DNA from: UBA1479 sp002706405
GTDB taxonomy: Bacteria > Pseudomonadota > Alphaproteobacteria > Rhodospirillales > Casp-alpha2
Direction: 5' to 3'
Length of the DNA: 64,000 bases
NCBI GenBank assembly: GCA_963972255.1
Contig: CAXATO010000008.1
Location: 124,001 to 188,000, forward strand
Shown here: piece after piece, positions 25,507 through 32,026 of the stretch
How positions within the stretch are numbered: the stretch's first letter is position 1
How the letters are laid out: each line of letters opens with the position of its first letter
Program-made: the position numbers and the translations under genes
The notes under the pieces: generated by a model
The model's input: the letters and a program-made list of their open reading frames with translations, nothing else
What the model was told of the DNA's origin: nothing
Databases searched by the model: none

Positions 25507-25695
25507 ATGGCAATGGACGCGGACGACCTGGAACCGCCGAAGAAAAAGGCGGATCTGAAAAACCTCGAGGTGATGTCGATCGAGGCGTTGAACGACTATA
25601 TCGCCGATCTTGAGACGGAAATCGCCCGGGTGCGCGAGACCATCGCGGCCAAGGAAGCGGCGCGGAAAAGCGCCGACAGCTTTTTCAAGACGTAG
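25507..25695 (+). CDS. DUF1192 family small protein
   Basis: 62 residues. The core MSIEALNDYIADLETEIARVRETIAAKEA, preceded by a Pro/Lys-rich lead and ending KSADSFFKT, is the DUF1192 pattern, a short coiled coil found almost only in alphaproteobacteria. Function unknown. Its last 11 bases overlap the 3' end of the convergent membrane-protein gene. Confidence 0.87.
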   Translation: MAMDADDLEPPKKKADLKNLEVMSIEALNDYIADLETEIARVRETIAAKEAARKSADSFFKT

Positions 25696-25945
25696 ACGCG
25701 TCCTGTTCCGCTGCGGCGCGGGCCGCCGACACCGCGCGCTTCTTGCGCCGCGAGGCCATGAACATCAGCCAGCCGATCGGGCCCAGGAACAACACGATCA
25801 CCAGCCAGCCCATGCGCGGGCTGAACGGGCAGGCGGCGCCGTCTGCGGCGGCTTTGGCGGCGGAAATATCCTTCGACAAGGCGACATGGATCAGCGGCAG
25901 GACGTAGCCGATCACGATCACGGCCCAGGCGGCGGCAGGCGACAT
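25685..25945 (-). CDS. Small membrane protein with PLDc_N-like domain
   Basis: 86 residues with two membrane helices: AWAVIVIGYVLPLIHVAL (6-23) and MGWLVIVLFLGPIGWLMFM (45-63), then a basic SRRKKR stop-transfer and a polar tail. The second helix with the LGPIGWL..M.RR pattern is typical of the phospholipase D nuclease N-terminal domain found as free-standing small proteins. There is no catalytic domain. It is convergent with, and overlaps, the DUF1192 gene. Confidence 0.75.
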   Translation of the reverse strand: MSPAAAWAVIVIGYVLPLIHVALSKDISAAKAAADGAACPFSPRMGWLVIVLFLGPIGWLMFMASRRKKRAVSAARAAAEQDASTS

Positions 25946-25949
25946 GGGA

Positions 25950-26090
25950 TTTCCTCTGCGTTCGATTAGGAGAAACTTAACATCCCAAGGATAGGCTGCA
26001 AGCAGGACACGAGGCGAAAGTGTCCTTTATTTCCATGCCTCCCTGAAAACTCGACGACCGCCCTCCCAACCCGGGGGCGGTTATTTTTAT
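25950..26090 (+). ncRNA. Candidate small RNA with two hairpins and an intrinsic terminator
   Basis: The 353-base gap 25946-26298 holds no protein gene, but its left half looks like an sRNA. Hairpin 1 is AGGACAC/GTGTCCT (26004-26026) followed by TTATTT. Hairpin 2 is ACCGCCC/GGGCGGT (26057-26081) with an 11-base loop containing CTCCCAACCC, followed by TATTTTTAT. CCTCCC occurs both in the linker and in the loop, which could pair with Shine-Dalgarno sequences. The nearest plus-strand gene ends at 25695 behind a convergent gene, so the terminator needs its own transcript. No promoter was firmly identified. Confidence 0.4.
26057..26090 (+). terminator. Intrinsic terminator in the 25.9-26.3 kb gap
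   Basis: A 7-bp GC-rich stem (ACCGCCC/GGGCGGT) is followed by a run with five consecutive Ts. It points in the plus direction and ends the candidate sRNA. Confidence 0.65.
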
Positions 26091-26206
26091 GGCGAGACGG
26101 GAACGATTGCCGGAAATTCCGGATGGTTCTTCGAGCTTGTCAATAACCCTTTGCAGTTGACGGGTATAGGGCGGCTGGTTACGCTTTCCCGGTCATTCAG
26201 GCGAGT

Positions 26207-26235
26207 TTGACAGGTATGAGGCATATAAAATAATT
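26207..26235 (+). promoter_or_regulatory. Strong sigma-70-like promoter upstream of the tandem thioesterases
   Basis: TTGACA at 26207-26212 is a perfect -35. AATAAT (26229-26234, 16-base spacer) or ATAATT (17-base spacer) serves as -10. The transcript would start near 26240, that is, inside or just before a 10-bp GC hairpin (26239-26263), and read into the thioesterase genes. Confidence 0.55.
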
Positions 26236-26238
26236 AAG

Positions 26239-26263
26239 GGGCCGCCGGGCAAACCGGCGGCCC
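26239..26263. promoter_or_regulatory. Perfect 10-bp GC hairpin at the 5' end of the thioesterase transcript
   Basis: GGGCCGCCGG pairs with CCGGCGGCCC around the loop GCAAA. It is either a 5' stabilising stem-loop of the mRNA or a terminator for an upstream transcript. On the minus strand it is followed by TTAATTATTTTAT, but no minus-strand gene runs into it. An additional palindrome, CCGGAA-A-TTCCGG, lies at 26110-26122. Confidence 0.5.
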
Positions 26264-26298
26264 TAAATCATTTCCGGCCCCGCCTGCCGGCCTTCCCG

Positions 26299-26778
26299 AT
26301 GATCCACGACGAAAAGTGCCCCGCCATGGCCGACGCCTCGACCCCCGAAACCCGCGATGCCTATCCCCATATTCTGGAAATCCAGACCCGTTGGATGGAC
26401 AACGACATCTATGGCCACGTCAACAACGTGACCTATTACAGCTACTTCGACACGGTGGTGAACAGCTACCTGATCGACGCGGGGGGGCTGGACATCCACG
26501 ATGGCACGGTCGTCGGTTTCGCGGTCGAGACGACCTGCCGGTTCTTCAAGCCGGTCGCCTTTCCGGAAAAGCTGGCGGCGGGGCTGCGGGTCGGCAAGCT
26601 GGGCAATTCCAGCGTCCGTTACGAGATCGCCATCTTCAAGGACGGCGAGGACACGGCCACCGCCGCCGGCCATTTCGTCCATGTTTTCGTCGACCGTCGG
26701 ACGGACCGGCCGACGCCGGTCCCGGCGGCCATCCGCGCGGCCCTGGAAAAGCTTGTCGTGGCGGGCGGTGGCCAATGA
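26299..26778 (+). CDS. Hot-dog acyl-CoA thioesterase (4HBT family), first of a tandem pair
   Basis: 159 residues. Single hot-dog fold with the motif RWMDNDIYGHVNNVTYYSYFDT, where the conserved Asp-x-x-GH-x-NN region forms the active site. It hydrolyses acyl-CoA, probably short or aromatic acyl groups. The second half (ETTCRFFKPVAFPEKLAAGL, then VGKLGNSSVRYEIAIF) is closely echoed in the next gene. The start is uncertain: ATG 26299 or ATG 26326 (MADASTP), both with poor SDs. It overlaps the next gene by 4 bases. Confidence 0.87.
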   Translation: MIHDEKCPAMADASTPETRDAYPHILEIQTRWMDNDIYGHVNNVTYYSYFDTVVNSYLIDAGGLDIHDGTVVGFAVETTCRFFKPVAFPEKLAAGLRVGKLGNSSVRYEIAIFKDGEDTATAAGHFVHVFVDRRTDRPTPVPAAIRAALEKLVVAGGGQ

Positions 26779-27221
26779 CCGAAGACGCCGCCAATCCGCG
26801 CCTGGTGCCGCTGTCGGGCTATGCCTACCGTATGGAAATCCCGACCCGGTTCGGTGACAACGACATGCTGGGCCATGCCAACAATGTCGCCTACAACCGC
26901 TATATCGAATCCGTGGTCACCCAGTTTCAGATGCAGGAAGCGGGGGTCGACTACGTCAAGAATCGCATCGCGCCGGTGGTGGTGGAAACGCTGTGCCGCT
27001 TTCACCGCTCCCTCAGTTATCCGGAAACCGTGCAGGCGGGATTGCGGGTCGGGCGCCTGGGCAATTCCAGCGTCACCTTCCTGATCGGCCTGTTCGGCGC
27101 GGATGACCATGCCACCGCCGCGGCCACGGGGCATTTCATTCATGTCTACACGGATCGGGACACGGAAACCGCCGTGCCCATGCCGGCCGCCGCCCGCGCC
27201 GTCTACGAACGCTTCCGGTAG
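26775..27221 (+). CDS. Hot-dog acyl-CoA thioesterase (4HBT family), second of a tandem pair
   Basis: 148 residues. Hot-dog motif RFGDNDMLGHANNVAYNRYIES and ETLCRFHRSLSYPETVQAGL, then VGRLGNSSVTFLIGLF. It is clearly paralogous to the gene just upstream along its whole length, which points to a tandem duplication followed by divergence. The ATG overlaps the upstream TGA (ATGA). The pair may assemble as a heteromer, since this family works as dimers or tetramers; that is inference. It converges with hsp20 across a hairpin. Confidence 0.88.
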   Translation: MTEDAANPRLVPLSGYAYRMEIPTRFGDNDMLGHANNVAYNRYIESVVTQFQMQEAGVDYVKNRIAPVVVETLCRFHRSLSYPETVQAGLRVGRLGNSSVTFLIGLFGADDHATAAATGHFIHVYTDRDTETAVPMPAAARAVYERFR

Positions 27222-27235
27222 GCGGATAAAAGAAA

Positions 27236-27263
27236 GGGCACGCCCGGTTTCCCGGGCGCACCC
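27236..27263. terminator. Hairpin between the thioesterases and hsp20 (terminator, mainly for hsp20)
   Basis: CGCCCGG/CCGGGCG (7 bp) with outer GGG/CCC. On the minus strand the stem is followed by TTTCTTTTATCC, a good U-rich tail for hsp20. On the plus strand only CTTCC follows, so plus-strand termination would be weaker. Confidence 0.65.
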
Positions 27264-27289
27264 CTTCCGTCTGACGTAAATGCGGGGGC

Positions 27290-27745
27290 CTAGGCGGCCT
27301 TTTGTTCAACCAGTTTCGGCTGTCCGCTGGCGATCTCGATCTTGCGGGGTTTCTTCTCCTCGGGAACGATGCGTTCCAGTTCAATGTGCAGAAGCCCGTT
27401 TTCGAGGGCGCCGCCTTTGACCTCGATATGGTCGGCAAGCTGGAAGCGGCGTTCAAACGCGCGGCCGGCGATGCCGCGGTGCACGTAGACCACGTTGTCG
27501 TCCTTGGCGTCCGCATGCTTGCCGGTGACGGTCAGCGTGCCTTCATTGACGGTGACGTCCAGGTCGTTCTCGCCGAAGCCGGCAACGGCCATGGTGATCC
27601 GATAGGTGTCTTCGCCCAACTGTTCGATGTTGTAGGGCGGATAGGAATTGCCGTCGTCATGGCGCATGGCGCTGTCGAGCAAGCGCTCAAGGCGATCGAA
27701 GCCGACGGAATGACGGAACAGGGGGGTGAAATCGATGGTACGCAT
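27290..27745 (-). CDS. Small heat shock protein, Hsp20/IbpA family
   Basis: 151 residues. ATP-independent holdase chaperone. N-terminal FTPLFRHSVGFDRLERLLDS, alpha-crystallin domain from YPPYNIEQLGEDTYRITMAVAG, with AGRAFERRFQLADHIEVKGGALENGLLHIEL near the end, as in class A rhizobial and IbpA-type proteins. The ATG at 27745 is preceded by a perfect AAGGAGGA. That SD is masked in a ROSE-like hairpin. A heat-shock-type promoter and a leader of about 140 bases lie upstream. Confidence 0.93.
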   Translation of the reverse strand: MRTIDFTPLFRHSVGFDRLERLLDSAMRHDDGNSYPPYNIEQLGEDTYRITMAVAGFGENDLDVTVNEGTLTVTGKHADAKDDNVVYVHRGIAGRAFERRFQLADHIEVKGGALENGLLHIELERIVPEEKKPRKIEIASGQPKLVEQKAA

Positions 27746-27752
27746 AACCAAG

Positions 27753-27770
27753 TCCTCCTTAACGAAGCGA
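27753..27770 (-). promoter_or_regulatory. ROSE-like RNA thermometer hairpin over the hsp20 Shine-Dalgarno
   Basis: In the mRNA, TCGCTT (27770-27765) faces AAGGA of the SD across the loop CGTT. The pairing is UC-[G bulge]-CUU with AAGGA. The motif UYGCU opposite AGGA with a bulged G is the conserved 3' hairpin of ROSE elements, which control small heat shock genes in alphaproteobacteria. The leader upstream (to about 27885) has further GC-rich pairing potential, as ROSE leaders do. Confidence 0.6.
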
Positions 27771-27890
27771 TATGGTGCCCGCCAGCGCGAGGTGCCGTTA
27801 AAGGCCGCCATAATGGCCGGCCCAACGAACCGCGCGGGTCGGGCGGTTCAGGTCTTGCGGGCCCCGTCCGGGCACCCGCTTCCAGGCATG

Positions 27891-27919
27891 AGATAGGGTC
27901 GGGAAAATTGCTGCGCAAG
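27891..27919 (-). promoter_or_regulatory. Candidate heat-shock (sigma-32) promoter of hsp20
   Basis: On the minus strand CTTGCG (27919-27914), 16 bases, then CCTATCT (27897-27891). It resembles alphaproteobacterial sigma-32 promoters (CTTG ... CCTATnT), though the spacing is a guess. Confidence 0.4.
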
Positions 27920-27968
27920 TCCCCGGGCGGAAAATTAGCCGCCCTGAAACCCGGGAAGTGTCAGCGAG

Positions 27969-29840
27969 TTAGGAAGCTTTGGCCGCGTTACCGGACTGCC
28001 ACATGACTTCGTAGAGATTGACGTCCCCCTCGAAGCCCTTCATCGCGAAACCGCCTGCTGCCTTGAAGGAAATGCCCTTGCCGGTGCAGATACCGCGCAC
28101 GGTTTCCGACACGAAGATCTGGTCCGCCTGGGCCTTGTCGACAATGCGGGCCGCCAGCTGGACGGTCGTCCCGAACAGGTCGTTGTCTTCGGCAATGGGC
28201 TCGCCCGCGTTGATGCCGATCTTCAGCTTGAGCGGCAAGGCCGGGTTCGATCCACGAAGCTGGATGGTTTCTTTCTGGATTTCGATCGAGGCTTCGACCG
28301 CGTTGGTCGGCTGATCGAAGGAGCACATCATGCCGTCGCCCGTGTGTTTGACCTCGCGACCGTGATAGCGGGTCAGGTTCTCACGCACGATCTTGTTGTG
28401 GGCGCGCACGACCTCCTGCGCCCCGGCGTCGCCCAGTTCCTGGGTCAGGGCCGTGGAGCCGGCGATGTCCGTAAACAACACGGCGACAACGCGGGCCTGG
28501 GCTTCCTTGGGTTTCGGCTTGTTCCAATCCTCAAGCGCCGTTTTCAGGTGGCTCGGCCCCGAGGCGTTGTCCGTCAGGTGGTTGGCCATGGCGTTGCGGC
28601 CGGCCTGGAACATGCTCATGTAACGGGAGTCCTGCAGCAGGTATTCCTCGTAACGGTCGGCGAAGGAAGCCGCGTGGGATTTCTTGAAACCCATGACCTG
28701 GACGCTGTCGGCCAGGATGCGGGCGCGGGTCGAACCATCCAGGTCCCGCTTCGACGACAGGCTTTCACAGGCCCCCGCCAGGAACAGGTTGATCCCGAAC
28801 TTGGTGAAATTGTCGAGTTTCTTCTTGTCCTGGCCGGTGACCTCGAGGAGTTGGCCCAGGAATTTCATCATGTAGGCCTTCTGCTTTTCGCCGGCGGCAT
28901 CAAGCTGCGGCTGCTGATCCTGGGCGGCGCCGTACTTTTCGGCTTCCAGGGTCACGCCACGTTTGGTCTCGTCGTTGTCCAGCTGTTCGCGAAGGCGCTC
29001 GTTCGCCGTGTCATCCGTTTCGCCCGTTTCGCCGCGCGCGGCGTCTTCGGCCTTGGCCTGTTCGCGCCAGTCGCCGATCGAGCCTTCGGGCTTTTCCAGC
29101 TCGACTTCCATGGTATTCGCCGGCGGCTGGCCCAGCGCCGCGACCGCCTTGTCGAGAATGGAATTCACGCTGTTGTCCGTCGGACGCGGCGCGGGCGCGC
29201 CATTGGCCGCCTGCCGCCCCTTGAGCCGGATGTTCCGCAGGTAGGTGACGGCCAGGGTCGAGGCCGTCAGCAGGAAGCTCGCGACGAACACCAGGAAGAT
29301 GGCGTTGGCTTCGACCGTGCCAGAAATCTTGTAGCCGAACAGCATTTTGCCGCTGAAATACCAGGAAAAGGCGACGGCGAACCCGCCCGACACCAGCAGG
29401 CTGACCAGGGCCAGCATGAGCATCTTGATGACGACGCCTGTCGCCGTTGCGGTGATGCTGTTGGCATTGCTGGCTCTGCGACGCTTCTTCGGCGAATCAT
29501 CGTCGTCGTAATAATCGTCATCGTCGTAGTCATCGTCGTCGCCGCGGGACATGGACCAGTCGTCGCCGCCGCCGCTTTCACCGCGTCCGGCACCGATGTC
29601 GCGGAAACCTTTGTGTTCTTCGGCACCCTTGGGGCCGCGATAGATGGTCGTGTCCTGGTGGTTGCCGAGTTCGCTGTCATAGGTTTCCTTGACCACCTTG
29701 ACGGCATCGAAACCGGGCGTTTTTTCGATCTTCTTGGCTTCTTCGATGGCTTTCTCACGGTGCGCGGCGCCGAACTGGGCGTGAATCGACCAGCGGCCAG
29801 CCTGCTGCACGTGGACCTCAAAATGAATGTGTCTTGCCAT
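27969..29840 (-). CDS. Membrane-anchored class III adenylate cyclase with unusual N-terminal region
   Basis: 623 residues. Layout: a small alpha/beta-looking N-terminal segment (1-72; MARHIHFEVHVQQAGRWSIH); a linker with an Asp/Tyr run at 101-115 then KKRRR; two membrane helices (about 136-160 and 178-201); a charged linker to about 300; a helical region (about 310-440); and a class III cyclase domain (451-615). Metal Asp residues sit in LFTDIAGST (D458) and HTGDG (D502). K498 and D554 fit the adenine-specifying pair, so cAMP is the expected product. The catalytic domain is cytoplasmic. It is monocistronic, followed by hsp20 in the same direction. Confidence 0.87.
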   Translation of the reverse strand: MARHIHFEVHVQQAGRWSIHAQFGAAHREKAIEEAKKIEKTPGFDAVKVVKETYDSELGNHQDTTIYRGPKGAEEHKGFRDIGAGRGESGGGDDWSMSRGDDDDYDDDDYYDDDDSPKKRRRASNANSITATATGVVIKMLMLALVSLLVSGGFAVAFSWYFSGKMLFGYKISGTVEANAIFLVFVASFLLTASTLAVTYLRNIRLKGRQAANGAPAPRPTDNSVNSILDKAVAALGQPPANTMEVELEKPEGSIGDWREQAKAEDAARGETGETDDTANERLREQLDNDETKRGVTLEAEKYGAAQDQQPQLDAAGEKQKAYMMKFLGQLLEVTGQDKKKLDNFTKFGINLFLAGACESLSSKRDLDGSTRARILADSVQVMGFKKSHAASFADRYEEYLLQDSRYMSMFQAGRNAMANHLTDNASGPSHLKTALEDWNKPKPKEAQARVVAVLFTDIAGSTALTQELGDAGAQEVVRAHNKIVRENLTRYHGREVKHTGDGMMCSFDQPTNAVEASIEIQKETIQLRGSNPALPLKLKIGINAGEPIAEDNDLFGTTVQLAARIVDKAQADQIFVSETVRGICTGKGISFKAAGGFAMKGFEGDVNLYEVMWQSGNAAKAS

Positions 29841-30069
29841 GGCCGATACCCCAGCCGCTCCCCGTTAATCTGACTGCTTTACCGATATAGCCATAAATCG
29901 CCTTCCCCAGTCGACCAAGGCTACCGGATGTTCAGCATTTCCCAGAAGAGCAATTTTGATGCAGGTGGGTAAACATTTCCCTACCCGATTACGTAAAAGT
30001 TAGCATAGCTGCCCAGGCCATGGGAGGGGTTGATTTTACCCAACCGATCCATGGATTGCGCAAGGAAAA
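29841..30069 (-). promoter_or_regulatory. Upstream region of the cyclase gene
   Basis: 229 bases without a gene between the rpmE terminator and the cyclase start. It is richer in A/T than its surroundings. It contains a nested dyad with CCATGG at both ends (30018-30054) and GGTTG/CAACC inside, plus GGGTA/TACCC around 29967-29986 and the palindrome TTACGTAA near 29991. No convincing -35/-10 pair was picked. Confidence 0.3.
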
Positions 30070-30094
30070 GGGCGCCCCCCCTGGGGGTGCGCCC
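30070..30094 (-). terminator. Intrinsic terminator of rpmE
   Basis: GGGCGC/GCGCCC with an inner run of C opposite G forms a very stable hairpin. In the rpmE direction (minus) it is followed by TTTTCCTTG. Confidence 0.75.
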
Positions 30095-30153
30095 TCGTGC
30101 ACGTCGATTTAGGCTGCGGCAATCGCCGCACCATCCCCGAAGGGACGGCCTAC

Positions 30154-30381
30154 CTACATCTTCAGGCCACTGTTCCCGAACCGCTTGTTGAAGCGCGCAA
30201 GGCGCCCGCCGGCATCAACCAGGCGGTGACCGCCGCCCGTCCAAGCCGGATGGCTTTTCGGGTCGACTTCCAACTTCAGCACATCGCCGGGGTTGCCCCA
30301 GGTGCTGCGCGTCGTGAACGAGGTACCGTCCGTCATCTGGACAGTGATTTCGTGGTAATCCGGGTGGATATCTTTTTTCAT
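30154..30381 (-). CDS. rpmE: 50S ribosomal protein L31
   Basis: 75 residues. MKKDIHPDYHEITVQMTDGT and DVDPKSHP-like EVDPKSHPAWTGG are diagnostic of L31. The Cys positions that bind zinc in the C+ form are absent, so this is the zinc-free (C-) type usual in alphaproteobacteria. The ATG at 30381 has GGAGCC upstream; longer in-frame starts are not conserved. It is divergent from cyaY and ends at a strong terminator. Confidence 0.95.
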   Translation of the reverse strand: MKKDIHPDYHEITVQMTDGTSFTTRSTWGNPGDVLKLEVDPKSHPAWTGGGHRLVDAGGRLARFNKRFGNSGLKM

Positions 30382-30503
30382 TTGGCTTGGCTCCGGCAAA
30401 CGAGGCGCCCTATATACAGACATGCCCTCCCATGCGCAAGGCTTCATGGGAACCCGTTCCGGCAGCCGCCGTTTCGAATGAAATTTAAAGGAGTTTCCCC
30501 CGC

Positions 30504-30833
30504 ATGTCCCTGGACGAGACGTCATTCACACGCATCGCCGACGATACCCTGGAATCCTTCATGGACGCGATCGAGGCGGTGATCGGTGATCAGGCCGACG
30601 TGGATCTGGAAGGGGGCATTCTGACCATCGACCTGGATACGGGCGGCCAGTACGTCATCAACAAGCATGCCCCCAATTGTCAGATCTGGATGTCGTCACC
30701 GGCCAGCGGCGCCACCCATTACGGCTATGATCCCGAAACCAAACAGTGGTGCTGCACGCGGTCGGGCGACCGGTTGGATGAAAAACTGGCGGCCGAGCTC
30801 AAGGCGTCAACGGGGGTCGCCGTCCGCTTGTGA
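30504..30833 (+). CDS. cyaY: Iron donor protein CyaY (frataxin)
   Basis: 109 residues. Acidic first helix (TRIADDTLESFMDAIEAVIGD) and beta-sheet core VDLEGGILTIDLDTGGQYVINKHAPNCQIWMSSPASGATHY are the frataxin signature. It binds iron at the acidic ridge and modulates IscS in Fe-S cluster assembly. The SD AAAGGAG precedes the ATG. The last 27 bases overlap the 3' end of the convergent MFS gene. Confidence 0.93.
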   Translation: MSLDETSFTRIADDTLESFMDAIEAVIGDQADVDLEGGILTIDLDTGGQYVINKHAPNCQIWMSSPASGATHYGYDPETKQWCCTRSGDRLDEKLAAELKASTGVAVRL

Positions 30834-32012
30834 CGGTCGGGCGGCCTGTGTTGCCGCCGGAACGGCGAGGGCGATCAGCAGCACCGCCGCCATGATCAGG
30901 GCCCCCGAAAAGTAGGGCCAATCCCGCCCGACCTGGGCGAACAGCATCCCCGCCCAGGCCGGCCCCAGGACGCGGGCCATGGTCGTCACCGACCGCGTTA
31001 CACCCATCACGCCGCCCTGGTCCGTGTCGGGAACCTGTTGAGAGATCAAGCTGTTATAGGCGGGGTTGATGACGCTGAAGCCGTAGGCGGCAACGGCCAT
31101 GGCGGCCAACAGGTGCCAGACCTCGGTACAGAAGGGGATGGCACCGATCCCAAGCGCCAGGGCGATCGACCCCTGCACCAAAAGGGCACGCTCCCCGAAG
31201 CGCTTGGCCAAGCGCCCCATTAGACCGCCCTGGACCGCCGCCGAGAGCAGACCGACATAGGCGAACAACCAGCCGTTTTGCTCCGGCCCCCAGTCGAAGA
31301 CGCGCCGGGACCACATGGCAAAGGTGGTTTCCAGACCCGCGAACACGAAGGTCGCGAGAAACCCGAGCAGCATCAGCAAGCCGACGCCCGGCAGGCGCAG
31401 CGCATTTGCGAACTGGGCCAGACGCTGCTGACGCGGCAGGGCCGCCGCGCGGGCGCGAACCTCGGCGGAAAGGGATTCCGGCAGCTTCACAATGCCCAGC
31501 ACCAGCGCCAACAAGGACAGGCCGGCCGCGGCCAGGGCGGGGCTGCGGTAATCGGCGGTCAACGGATCCGGGCCGGCCAGGATGCCGCCGATGGCCGGGC
31601 CCAGGATGAACCCGATGCCGAAGGCGGCACCGATCATTCCCATGCCCTTGGCACGGTTCTCTTTGGTCGTGATGTCGGCGACGTAGGCGAAGGCGGCGGA
31701 TATGTTACCGGCCATCAGGCCGCCCAGGGCACGCGCCATGAACAGCATCCACAGGGCGTCGGCGAAGGCCAACCAGATATAGGCCGCCGCGGCCCCCGCG
31801 AGGCTCAGCAACAGGACGGGCCGCCGTCCGGCGCGGTCGCTCAACCGTCCCCACAGGGGGGCGGAAACGAACTGCGCCAGGGAATAGGTCGCCATCAGCA
31901 GGCCGACGGTCTGCGGGTCGGCCTGGAAATGTTCGCCGTAGAACGGCAGCAGCGGGATGATGATGCCGAAACCGATAAGGTCGACGACGACGATCAGGAA
32001 AATGGGAAGCAT
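30807..32012 (-). CDS. MFS transporter, TetA-like drug:H+ antiporter group
   Basis: 401 residues and about 12 membrane helices. The N-terminus FLIVVVDLIGFGIIIPLLPF and the loop motif GRLSDRAGRRPVLLLSL (motif A) plus GPAIGG (motif C of antiporters) place it with TetA/Bcr-like exporters. The substrate is unknown. The start lies 14 bases after the MotB-like gene, so it is the last gene of that four-gene run, although a functional link to it is not evident. The SD is weak. Confidence 0.88.
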   Translation of the reverse strand: MLPIFLIVVVDLIGFGIIIPLLPFYGEHFQADPQTVGLLMATYSLAQFVSAPLWGRLSDRAGRRPVLLLSLAGAAAAYIWLAFADALWMLFMARALGGLMAGNISAAFAYVADITTKENRAKGMGMIGAAFGIGFILGPAIGGILAGPDPLTADYRSPALAAAGLSLLALVLGIVKLPESLSAEVRARAAALPRQQRLAQFANALRLPGVGLLMLLGFLATFVFAGLETTFAMWSRRVFDWGPEQNGWLFAYVGLLSAAVQGGLMGRLAKRFGERALLVQGSIALALGIGAIPFCTEVWHLLAAMAVAAYGFSVINPAYNSLISQQVPDTDQGGVMGVTRSVTTMARVLGPAWAGMLFAQVGRDWPYFSGALIMAAVLLIALAVPAATQAARPSQADGDPR

Positions 32013-32026
32013 ATTGTGGCGGCCGA

